From contig CM077648.1 of NCBI GenBank assembly GCA_039707465.1, positions 28,833,119 through 28,897,118 on the forward strand: a stretch of DNA of 64,000 nt, in the 5' to 3' direction. The translations under genes and the position numbers were made by a program. Shown here piece after piece: positions 44,405 through 55,866 of this stretch. This DNA comes from Rhabdophis nuchalis (lineage: Eukaryota > Chordata > Lepidosauria > Squamata > Natricidae). The stretch's first letter is position 1; every line of letters starts with the position of its first letter. The notes beneath the pieces are model-generated. The model worked only from the letters and a program-made list of their open reading frames with translations, was not told the DNA's origin and did no database searches.

Positions 44405-46463
44405 CACATAATGTCAAAAGTTTACGATCTTGTGGAGCCCCATTACTGTCCAGGGATGCATGCAGTCTATGGGCCGTGGGTTGGACATACAGTTCCTTAT
44501 TTAGAGGTACAATGATTTAGCTTAATTGCCTTTCAAGTAAATAAATAAATAAGGGTCCTAGTAAACACAAGTACATGAAAACTAAAGTGGGGACTCCAAT
44601 GGACATACACATCATTTACAGGGGGAGGACAAAAATCTCTAATGGAATTACTTAAACTACCAATCGCTTCCCCCAACCATTTAATGTTTTCTGGAGGGAC
44701 TGTTGGGAAAATGGGCTTGTTATTAACCTCTCAAGATTGTGCTAACCTCAATCTCGTGTTTTCTGTTTAAATAAAAACAACATTATGCATTTTAACTACA
44801 AAAAACCCTTTAATGCTCTTTAATTTTTCAATAAGTTTCCAAAAATCAAAATGTATAAACCTTGGGAAGAAATTGGCACAAGAGTTTATTCAGTACTTGG
44901 ATTGCTTATTCAGCCACAAATTGTTGTGGAAAAAATTCAGATAGACCATGAGTCAATGTAGGCTCAATCAAACATTGCTCTATTGTTTTTTTCTCTCTTT
45001 TTTTTAAATCTTGTGCCATGTTGAGGGACACACAAAATCCAACAAGCTTCTCTTCATAACCATTTAAAGTCTAAAAGGATCGTGCATTTAACTGCGCATT
45101 GTATTGTAGTTCCAGCTGCTATGAAAAGACCCCACTCTTTCCACAAAGTCTCATGCATATACAAAAGTCTAAAAGTATGCTGAAAATCAGTATAAATATT
45201 TAAAGGCAAAACATGGAAGTTGCAATTTGAGGGCTGAGGTTCATTGTGTGGGGGGGGGGGAGGTTTCCAGGGATTTTTACAATATAAAAATTTTACCATG
45301 TTTTTGTTGCAAAACAAAGACAATTTTACAGTAGTATTATATTCCAAAAACTCATTTCAAAACTATTTCACTCTATCCTCCCAACAATTATGTGACTAAA
45401 GATTTACACATAAAAACCCCTTCATTTCGGTCTTAGTGAAGGGATCTCTATTTCTGATGTTTTAGGATGCATCCGAGGATTACATTCTCGAATTCTACTC
45501 TGTTCACTTTCCATTTCGCGCTGTGTATTGCTTCCTGTTTTCTTCCTGATCCCAGAAAATCCAGTAATGATTTAGAAGTTGGCAGATGCTGGTCTTGGCA
45601 TTTGCCAGAAGATAAAAACTCATCCATACATCACAGGTGAATCTATGATGGTCTTGGTGTTAACAGAGAGTCAGGTGCTGAGAAAAAACCAGCATGCTTC
45701 ATTTTGGTGAATATATCCTGGTCTTGGCGCCCAGATGCTGAAGCCTTGTTAGGCCAGCCCTAAATGATTAGCTAATAGAAATGGACCTATACTTGTTCCT
45801 GATGACATCTTTGAAGATTAAGAATGTATCCCTTCCCCAGACACTTTGGCCTCCTTTTAACGCTTTTTTGGTGTGGTATGTTTGAATCTCTGGCATCACT
45901 CTTATAATAGCCCAAACACCCAACTCCAATTTATTCAGTGACACACTCATTTTTTCTTGCAAGAAACGGTCACACATTTCTCAGCCATTCACTTTACATT
46001 TACCAATATTAAGTCTGTTGGCTGATGGTTCAGGATCAGCTTGCGAGCCCAATGAACCATATAAGATAGGTGGAAGAATAATAAGACTTTTTATCTGTAA
46101 ATAAAAAGTTACCCAGATCAAGCTCCAACATGGGCACACTTCTGCTAGAACTCCCCTTTTATATAACTTTGAAAAAGTGTGCATTGCCATGAACCAGTCA
46201 TAGGAACATACCTCACTCTAAATCAATAATGAAAATCAAAATCTAGTCTACATTTCAGTAGTCATAGTAACATAGCTCAACCAAAAGTTATAAGGCATGC
46301 CAAGACCTTTATCTTATCAATAGCATTCCTACACTAAAAGCATTCCTAAGCAACCTGGTATCAGGATCTTGTCTATCACCTTAGTGGACAGGCATTTTGG
46401 AGCACGAAGGCAGATGATCTGGCCTCCATCTATTGCTATCATTCCTACCTAAGAAAGCAAGTC
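44405..46463 (+). other. UGT8 intron 1 sequence, origin unclear
   Basis: No gene supported. Minus-strand frames at 45768-45977 and 45981-46190 have a protein-like composition (SLNKLELGVWAIIRVMPEIQ) and may be remnants of a retroelement polyprotein, but no motif identifies it. A G-run lies at 45251-45261. Confidence 0.35.
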
Positions 46464-46471
46464 AACCAGTG

Positions 46472-46712
46472 CACTGGAGGAATTCAATTTTTTTTTACTC
46501 CTGGTTCTGTGGACATGACTTGGTGGGTGTGACATGGCTTGATGGGCGTGGCAGGGGAAGGATATCGTAAAATCCCTATTTCCTCCCGATCAGCTGGGAC
46601 TCAGGAGGCAGAGAATAGATGGGGTGGGGCCGGGCAGAGGTGGTATTTACCGGTTCTCTGAAGTACTCAAAATATCTGCTACTGGTTCTCCAGAACCGGA
46701 CAGAACCTGCTG
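46472..46712. mobile_element. hAT-like element lacking its right terminus
   Basis: The left end CACTGGAGGAATTCAA and the interior match 44076/52646. The element stops at AGAACCTGCTG and lacks the final 'aataccacctctg'. Yet exact 8-bp repeats AACCAGTG lie at 46464-46471 and 46713-46720. Confidence 0.7.
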
Positions 46713-46720
46713 AACCAGTG

Positions 46721-48827
46721 GATAACCATACCAATAGATACTAAGCGCCATCCCCTGAACTATTACTATATGCTAAATAATAATTAACATATATTAAAAT
46801 AGGCTTTCCCAACACACTAATCTTGGCTTTCAATCAGAAATGACAGCAGTAAAGTTCATAAAAAACATACCAGGTTTTTGATTATTCAAATAAAAATATA
46901 ATAATTGAGAAAATTTCATTAAAATTTCTACTGTTTGTATTGCGTTCTTACTGAAATACCATTTGTCTTCTTTCCTATAAATTATTAGTTAGGTCTTGGA
47001 TAGACTTGAAAATGGCTTCTTTGAAGCCCTCGACTGCATATGCATTTTGAGAAATGTCTATAACAAAGAATTTGATAAAGCATTGTAACACACACAAAAA
47101 TACTTTTACTTTAAATTAAAATTTGGGCCATCTGTCCTCCTCCCCTCCAGAGGGAGACAAACCCTGTTTGGTTTTATGAGCCTTTTTTCTCTTTTCAATA
47201 TGGCATCTTGATGCTCTTTTCTAGATTAAGGTCTCATGTTTAAGGCCTTCTGGTAGGCCTTGATCTCTGCAGTAACAATATCCTTATTTATATCTTTGTT
47301 CTTCTGAAATCCTCAGTACAAGTAGATGATTAGGTTTCATTTTCTCTCATAATTTTGCTTGAATGATTGCTGACAAGTCACTAAATTAGATGATTTCGCT
47401 GCCTGCGTCTTCCCTATACCAATTTTTCTTTTTGAGGGGTTTCATATTAGGAAGTACTTCCATTTTGTTATTGCTGCATTATTAGTAGCACGCTGCAAGC
47501 CTCAGCAGGTAAAATATGGTTATGCTCTTACGTTTATGTGCCTTTTTTTCTTCTGATATAATAATATTTCCTTTGCTCTTAACAAATGCTAGTAGTGAAC
47601 TAAATAGACTCAGTTTATTTAGAACCAATGGAAATGTAACCCTATTTTGGATGGTGATGATTGTGATTAAGAGGAAGGTTTGATAGTGGCTGGCTCTAAT
47701 TTTTTTTGAAATCCTGTATAAAATACTATTATGCTGAGTTCTGATATCACAGAATCATAGAGTTGGAAGAGCCCAGTCAGGCCCTCAAGTTAAGCCAGTG
47801 CAGAATTTATTTCTTATTTCTACTTTGCAAAAGCAGTATTTTAAAATACCTTTCTCCCCCTCCCCTGAAATTTGTGAAGAAGATTAATGGATATATTGTG
47901 GAATAAGTTGTAATAATGAACAGCTATTTCATGAAGGTGATAGATAGGCGTACGTAATTTTGCTGTACAACTCTTATTCTCTCTTTTGGAGAAATATGTA
48001 AAGATATGTCTGTTGATCTAATGAAACAGCTTTTCCTAATTTTAACATTGTGGTTTTATGCAATTGATTTTTGCACTAAACTATGTTTGCTTAACTACCC
48101 CTTATTGAATAAACTAGAGTTGGCTCGGTTCATACATCATTATAAGCCAAAATTACATTTTCACTTAACATGATATGAGAACATGATATTCTATATTTTT
48201 ATACTCTCTTGTTTCTAATAATTAAATATATATTGCTTAAATTTTATTTCATGATCCATGACTAGCAATAGTTACTCTACGTGGAATGATATAAATTAAA
48301 AAGGCACTTTAATCCTCAATTTATGTTATCAAAGAACTTAATTTAGAAATTATTGTGAACATTTATTAATATAATGAACATGACAATTAAAAATCCAGCA
48401 ATTTGGCTCTCCATTTTCTTTCTTTTTCATACACAATATAACAAACACAGATGTTTCGTTTACCAGACTCTTAACTACCTTTTAACTGGCCTACGCAATG
48501 TATTAAAAATGGTGCTTCCTATTATAGGAGAATATTTAAAATAATTAAATAGATTCAGTCTTTTCAAGTGCTGTGGATTCTGCTCTCAGTTGTCTCTATG
48601 GTTCATTTCTATTCCTTCCCAGGAAAGTGGCAACATGCAAATACTGAGGTATGAAATACTGCTTATGGAAGGCTTAAATTACCCCTTAAGATATCTTGTC
48701 AAACAAAAGTTTGCTAAGCATGATTTTTTCATGAAGTTTCTGAAGTTTCTATTTAGAGATTGGAAGAAGGCATAATGGGGCAGCTATCCTAGACATAGCA
48801 TTTAGAGAAGACTGTTTACATTTTTTT
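46721..48827 (+). other. UGT8 intron 1 sequence, nothing recognised
   Basis: AT-rich. No gene or named repeat supported. Confidence 0.45.
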
Positions 48828-49042
48828 TAATTCCACCTTTATCATTTTTATAAATAACTCAAGGTGGTAAACATACCTAATATTTGTTTCTCTTCCTATT
48901 TTCCTGAAACAACAAACCTGTGATGTCAGTTGGGCTGAGAAAGACTGTCTGACCCAGTCAGCTTTCTTGCCCAAGGCAGGACTATAATTAACCGTCTCCT
49001 GGTTTCTAACCTGGTGCCTTAACCACTAGTGCCAACTGGTTC
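48828..49042 (-). mobile_element. tRNA-derived SINE, minus strand
   Basis: Reverse complement of the 36038 family: GGTTAAGGCACCAGG (A-box region, about 49011-49025 on the complement), GGTTAATTATAGTCC in the B-box position, and the tail TTGAGTTATTTATAAAAATG at the left. Decayed. Confidence 0.65.
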
Positions 49043-50860
49043 CCTAGTCAAAAAATCAGAATCAGTCAAGGTTTTGAATAAGCTGTTTCGTCAAGATTTT
49101 AATCAAGGATTAAAACCATACATAAAAATCAGTACAGAATTAAAACAGCAACAATCTCACAATCCAAAATCACATTGTCCAAGATTTAAATAATAGCCCC
49201 GTTTTTAAAAAAAAATAGCTTGCCCAATTGGCTGATCCAAATGCTTGGGGAAATAGGTAGATGTTCAATTCCTTACAAAAGATTAACAGATTTGGGGCCA
49301 TCTGGACTTTTGAGATGCCGTTGTACAAAGAAGGCACTGCCTGATTCCTGAGTTCAAAAAGATGTCACTGCTTGATGGAAAGGACCTGAAACATGTTCTC
49401 CTACTAGATCAGTTGGGGTGAACAGAAACTCTTGACAAAATATGGCGCAACAGTATATTTCATTAGCTACATTTGAAATTCTTTCCTGAGATCATAAAGA
49501 CTCTTGAGCATCATAGGTGACATATTTGCCCTAATAATCTTCCCTGTCTCTGACCTAAATGAACAGGAGAAGCCTATTGGCTGGAACTCTTCAGAAATGT
49601 TTTTTCTGATTTCAAACTACCACATTCCAACTGAAATCCCACCATATACATAAAGGAATAGCCTGCTAACTGAAGGGACCTGGATAAGCAGAGGAAAAGG
49701 GAAAGTAGACTAAGAGAAAATAAATTTACTATTGTGTGTCACAGGGGTAGGCAGAATAGTATCTATAATTTTGCAGGTCCTATCTCTGACAAGCTAGATT
49801 TCGTAGGGAATATTTCAACTGTACAATCTTTCTTTTTTTTTACTGTGATACGCAGTCACTAGACTAAGTGCTAATTAAGTGCTCATTAGTAAATGAATAT
49901 ACGGTTTCAGGAGCGTTAGGTAAATACAGTGCTGCGATTTCTGTCCTGTTTTATTATCTCTTAATAGTGTAACAACTAAGCAATTTAAAACCTCCTGGTA
50001 ACATGAGAAGTACAAACTGAAGCTGCAAAGATTACTCAACAGGTGACCCTGTAATGCTGTTCACTAGTTAGAAGAGCATATCTATAGCCATGGATACTCT
50101 TCTTGATGAAGATTTAGGGGGATCAGAAAGAGTGCAGTGAACTGAACAAAGAAATGGGAAGGTGTGAGGTAACATCAATCTATTTATATTGTTTTCATTT
50201 ATCTACATGAGAAATAATTGTCATCTTTCTCTTATCCTTTTCTCTTGAAAATATATATATATATATAGCAATTATCACAGGTGTATATCTGTGTGTGCGT
50301 GTATAGAAATATATTCCACAGGGAAGTTTATGGACATTGAAGTGTGCAAATAGTTTAACTTTGCAGTCCAATTCTAAGTAGTCAAGATCCACATGATCTA
50401 CCAGATATTCAGCTGACTAAATTTGCACCAAATCCAAATCCTGCACAGTCCAGAAACTGTGAATAATTATTTTGGAACTCTTGTATTGTATTTGGCGTGT
50501 AGTAAATAATTTAGGACTATTCTTAATCTGTCCTGTCTTTCTCCAACATGTAACCGTTTTCCCCATCCATTTGATGTTTGAAAGTAGAATAGTTCAGCTC
50601 TTCCCTTGCATCATCTCTACTTTGCCTCTGTTTAGGCTGTTCTGCAGAAATCTCTATTTGCTAATAGATCTTGGACTCAAAAGCTATAGAAATTATTGAT
50701 ACCGATCCTCTCTAGCTGGAACTTTTTTTAAAAAGTTTTTGGGCTTTGGGGGTTTTTTTGATGTAAATTTTGGGAATGTGCTAATGTTTATGTTAAGGAT
50801 ACTGCAAGTTCCAAATAGTCTAAAGAGAAAGTTAGTAAATAATGTGATAGACTTAGTAGC
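49043..50860 (+). other. UGT8 intron 1 sequence, nothing recognised
   Basis: A short AT dinucleotide run at 50250-50266. No gene or named repeat. Confidence 0.45.
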
Positions 50861-50899
50861 ACTGCTTCAAGGGAACGAAAAATGTTCCCTTGAAGCAGT
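50861..50899. repeat. Perfect 16-bp stem hairpin with 7-nt loop
   Basis: Arm ACTGCTTCAAGGGAAC (50861-50876) and its exact reverse complement (50884-50899) enclose GAAAAAT. No T-run follows, so it is not a bacterial-type terminator; in this context it is intronic. Confidence 0.85.
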
Positions 50900-52637
50900 T
50901 AAAAAAACAAAGGGCTTGTAAAACTGTGTTTTATACAGTTTGATTAATAGTGTTTTGGTTGTGTTTTTTTTTAAAACCTTTCATTCAAAACATCCATTCT
51001 AATGTTATATAAAAATAGAATTGTTCAAATCAATATTAAACTTACTATTAAAAACAAATGGGCAGAGTTTAAGTATTGTCCCACCAACTTACCTTGACAC
51101 ATTTTTCTCTCTTGCTGAACTATAGTATTAGTAATTGCAATGTTTGGAAAAAAACATTGGGGGGAAGTTAGCTGCAGTAGCTGCAGGGTTGTATGTATTT
51201 TCGTCATTTCAAATAGATAATAGTTGTATACTTGTTAATAAGATATGCTTACATAGCCACTTCAATTAATTAATTTAACCATGTTTTTGCATTATTAAGA
51301 GTGCTATCAACTAATAATTCTCTCAGTTGAAGCAATATTAATGATAAAATATTTTTTCTTTAGAAATATCTATAAACTGACTATGTTATACTTTGGGTTT
51401 TTAAGATTATTTTTGAAAGCAGCAAATGACCTTAGCTAAAGTGAAGTTGTTATGTCTCATGACATATTTTAGTATCTTATTCCTTTTAACACCAGTGCAG
51501 ATCTGGTTGATTTTAAGGGGGGGAAATTTGCATAATGCCAGACCATTCAATATTTCATCTCTTATGATTTGGCAAGAATTTGTTTATATTTTACTGGATA
51601 ATCCCATTGAAAAATCATAGGCAAATACCTGACACTTTACAAAATGCCAAGGTTTTATCAATGTCATATGCAAATAATCAGGGCCACACATTAAGTTCCA
51701 GTTAAGATGATTTATTGCCTACACATAGGAATCTAGGCAATGGTCAGCACTAAACTGTTCTAGACAAGAGTCAACAAAATTGAAAAGGAGGAGGGGGGTT
51801 GGACTTGAATCGCTTGTGCCAATGTAACAAATACAGGCTGACTCCTCTCTTGGCTTCACCCCCAGACTCTGCCTCTTGTTTTCCTATAAGAAAAATGTTA
51901 ATTTTAAAAAGGCAAAAAGTTTAATTTTTGGTATTGAGACCTACTTACATACCTACATATCACACTATTCCCTTTCAGGGTAAGCAGTGTTATAGAAAAT
52001 ACAAAAAAGAGAAAGAAATTTCAAACACAATAAATAAAAATAAAAAGTATTGGGTAAAGAAAAAATAAAAATGCAGATAAATTAAGCAAACAACATATGT
52101 TGTGTATCCCTATACCTTTCTGTCTTAACCATCCTTGCTTGCCTCTATCATATCTGTGCAGCTCAATATGTTGCCTTTTTTAACTTTCTTCCCTCTCATT
52201 GAAGATCATGTCAAATCAATTCAAAGTTTCCTTAGGATTTCTCTTCCTTTCAAATTTTCATATATTTGCTTGGATATTTAGTCCATGTAATTATCTCAAT
52301 GATCAAAGTGCTTTCTCACTGGTCGCTTTTGAATTCAATGTACATTCATTCAGCAATTTGCATCCAGTTTACCTTTATATTTTTCCTGACATACCCAGTT
52401 GTCATTTCTATATACAAGGCCCTTTACATCTATTTTTGCTTTTTCTGACATACTCTGATCTTGTTTGTTTTGCTGCAGATGTTTTAAGGCTGGGTAACAT
52501 CATTACATGAGATATTGAATTTTGCTGCTACTATATATATAAACAATCTTGAGTGCGGTGTAGTTGGTCGGATTGCTAGTTGATATTTGTTAATATATTC
52601 AGCAGTCTTGAGTCTGGCTTATGTAGTGACTGTTACA
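50900..52637 (+). other. UGT8 intron 1 sequence, nothing recognised
   Basis: AT-rich with A-runs near 51990-52060 that may mark an old LINE tail. Not identified. Confidence 0.4.
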
Positions 52638-52645
52638 GTCCTTAT

Positions 52646-52921
52646 CAGTGGTGGGATTCAAAAAAATTTACTACCGGTTCTGTGGGCGTGGCTTGGTGGG
52701 CATGGCAGGAGAAGGATACTGTAAAATCTCCATTCTCACCCCACTCCAGGGGAAGGTTACTGCAAAATCCCAATTTCTTCTCAATCAGCTGGGACTTGGG
52801 AGGCAGAGAATAGATGGGGGTGGGGCCAGTCAGAGGTGATATTTACCAGTTCTCCGAACTACTCAAAATTTCCTCTACCTGCTCTCCAGAACTGGTTAGA
52901 ACCTGCTGAATACCACCTCTG
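52646..52921. mobile_element. hAT-like element (CAGTGGTGGGATTCA type)
   Basis: Left end CAGTGGTGGGATTCAAA; right end GCTGAATACCACCTCTG. Flanks GTCCTTAT (52638-52645) and GTTCTTAT (52922-52929), 7/8. It contains the internal duplicated phrase GGGGAAGGTTACTGCAAAAT / GAGAAGGATACTGTAAAAT. Confidence 0.85.
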
Positions 52922-52929
52922 GTTCTTAT

Positions 52930-53966
52930 GTTGGATATTGTGGGTGATTCCTGTTTTTCCTGTTGGTGAGTCTTTCAGTATGCTTAAGATGTTTTGGGAA
53001 GCTTTTCACTCAACTGAGCACATTTTCATGATGATATGTGGGCGTGATTGCGCTGGGAGATGTTGTAGAGGTAGCTTATTTGCTCTTTTCGGCATTCTGG
53101 GATATGACAGTGTGCTTTTTGCTTGTCTGAATAATATTCTTGTGCAGTTCCTCTTCTCAGACATTGGGTTGTTGCTTAGTATGTTTGCAATTTGCCATTG
53201 TTTTTTCTGCTGATAAGGATATCTAGGAAGGGTAACGCTAGTATCTCTGTATCTCTAGTACATCCTCCCTTAGAGTTTTATGTGTCATGTACATTCTTTA
53301 ATTGTTCCTTTCTTATTATAGAATTATATTAACCCATGCGTAATGGTTTCATGATTGGGATTTTGTGTAGGTGAAAACTATTGCTTCTCAGCTCCAAATG
53401 GGATGGGTAATCCCAGGGTTGTTCCTCAGACTTGTCTGAACATTTGTCTATAGAATTGGAAATAAATGTGAGACAAAGACGGTAAGTTTCATGAGCGTGG
53501 GAAATTCAATTTTTGTATGCTCTATTAACAAAAGAAGGGAATCTAGATTCATAGATGTGAAGAGTGCTGTAAATCAAATGAATTTTGAACCATAAAATGT
53601 AACAAAAGAATCCATTGCAGCAACATTATACAGGCAATGTGTATCATACATATAAATTAGAGAAACACCCATTCTTTACTCTTAAAACAGTCATTCATTG
53701 GAGCAGACCATCTACTACCTCCTAAAGGTTCCATACTTCACCTATTCACTTTATATATCACTTTGAATCTGAATTATTTCACGCATTTTCCACTGCACTG
53801 TTTTGGCCCTTGTTTTCTTTCTATTTATTCAATTAAACAATAATCACAACATTCCAATTAGGCACTGGTGCAGTCGTCACATGTTTAACATCAACTATTC
53901 CATTAGAAACCATAACCATATTTTAATATTTGCTTAGATCTCTCTCTCTCACTCTCCCTTCCTCCC

Positions 53967-54002
<36 letters not shown>

Positions 54003-54579
54003 CACACCTTCAGCTTTATTATTTTTCAATATCCCCAATAATTTTCCATTTTTCAACATTGCCACAGCATTTGTATTTGAGTGTACAAAACAAAGACAGA
54101 ATATAAATCAAATAATAATAATAATATATAATTATTTTAATCCATTTTTTCTTGAGCACTAACTTGTTTAGCAATCAAATGATTGCTAAACTCTTAAAAC
54201 ATATCATTGTTCCCATACAAATTTTAAAAAAATATTTCCAGCATTCTCTTACTTCAGTTCCATCCAAAATAATTCATTACTTTTATTTTTAATTGTGTTA
54301 ACTCTACTGGAGGCCCTGTGTCATTTTATTCATTTACCTGACACCAAGTGTAATTTTCCTCTATTTTTTTAATCTTAACCATTCTCAGTACATTCTTTGC
54401 CATTATATCTTTCTCTAAATGTATATTATTCAACGTCTTTCTCTCACCCTATGTACAGCATTCTTTTTTCTAAACTTCACCCTCTTTGCTGTTAGCATTT
54501 TACCAAGTGTCCTTTTTCATATTTCCTGTTAGCATATGTTTTTTAATATACTGATTATACGTCTCTTCAGATCAGTGGA
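52930..54579 (+). other. UGT8 intron 1 sequence with a CT/ATCT microsatellite
   Basis: CT-rich array then ATCT units at 53938-54002. The rest is AT-rich, possibly old retroelement DNA, not identified. Confidence 0.45.
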
Positions 54580-54790
54580 TGACCTCTCCCAGTGACCTCA
54601 TTAAGATGTTAAAGAGCTATAGGGACATCCTCTGTGACATCCCATATGGAAATAGCCACAGATGTGACAGCTCCTTATACTTCTTACTGAAACTGATTAT
54701 CAAGATAGAAGTGGAAATGGTTGATAGTATCAAAGCCAGTTGAGAAATCTAAGAGAAACAAAAGGTATGTGCAGTTTACTGTCACACTCA
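54580..54790 (-). mobile_element. Old L2-clade RT remnant
   Basis: The minus strand reads FVSLRFLNWL-type sequence which, in the adjacent frame, matches LLDLSTGFDTINH (about 54770-54725), the L2 RT motif LDLSAAFDTIDH. Short and decayed. Confidence 0.5.
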
Positions 54791-54881
54791 GGATATTGTT
54801 ATAAAATAACCAATATAAAATACTGTACAGATAGTCCTTGAGGTACAACCATAATTGAGCCTGGAATTGGGTTTTAAGTAG

Positions 54882-55138
54882 TACTGTGTTTCCCCAAAAA
54901 TAAGACAGGGTCTTATTTCCTTTTGACCCCCGAAATAAGCACTTGGCCTTATTTTCAGGAAGGTCTTATTATTTTTGAGGTGAAGGAGTGTGGTCACCTC
55001 ATGGCTGCTGCTGCTGCTGTGTTGCAGTATTTTTGTGGAGGGCTTATTTTGGGGGGAGGACTTAATTTTAGTGCATGCTCTCAAAAGCCCGATTGGGCTT
55101 ATTATCCGGGGAGGGCTTATCTTCAGGGAAATGGGGTA
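54882..55138. mobile_element. TA-flanked DNA element (ACTGTGTTTCCCCAAAAATA type)
   Basis: Left end TACTGTGTTTCCCCAAAAAT with AAGACAGGGTCTTATT; right end GGGCTTATCTTCAGGGAAAT then GGGGTA. These are imperfect inverted repeats with TA at both ends. Inserted in the MITE at a TTAAGTAGT site. Internal GCT triplet run near 54999-55018. Non-coding. Confidence 0.65.
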
Positions 55139-55866
55139 GTTGTCATTAAGGGATACCCCCATGAGACTGCCTCACTCACTCAATTACCACAATCCCATTT
55201 CTTTCTGTTGCTGTTGTTAAATGACTATACAGGTATGCCTCAAGGGGTGGGGGAGGGTTTGGGAGGCATAATGCCCACCAGTTGCAGGTTGCAAGGAGGC
55301 TTCAGCTGGCTCCGCCAACCAGCATATGTACCATGTCTCTTCCACCTGCCAGTCCCGAGACTCATAGGCTTTCTGCCTGCTCCATTGAGCCCAGAAGGCC
55401 TCCATTCGCTAGGGTAACTAGGGCAAGGTCTCCTCCCTCCCTGGCTCTCCCATGAGGCGTTGGCTTCTGCTCTGGCTCACCACTTCTGGAAGGTCTCTAT
55501 CAGCTAGGCCCACCAACTTGCTGTGGACTGGAAGGCCTCGGCTAACTAAGTACATCAGCATGCAGAGCTCCTATGTCTCCATTTGTGAGAGGCCTGGACC
55601 TTCTCTTTGCCCCCATGACTTGGTCCACATACTTTTCCCTTTCTGTGAAGCGCTGATGCACCAGCGAGTGCGAGGCTCAGCAATCTTTCTCAAGGCTAGC
55701 CAGGAAGAGGAAGTCAGCCACCAGGATTTCTGCATTCTGATGGGCCAAGTCATTCAAGGCCTTCTGAGTGTGATGGGGCAGAGAGAAGGTCCATGTCTCT
55801 TGGGAGTGCTGGGGTAGGGAAGCCAAGAGGCTCATTCATCAATGGGGCTATCTGGCTGAGACCCAG

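Noticed and set aside
50861..50899. Bacterial-style intrinsic terminator
   Set aside because: No U-tract follows the stem and the DNA is vertebrate intron.
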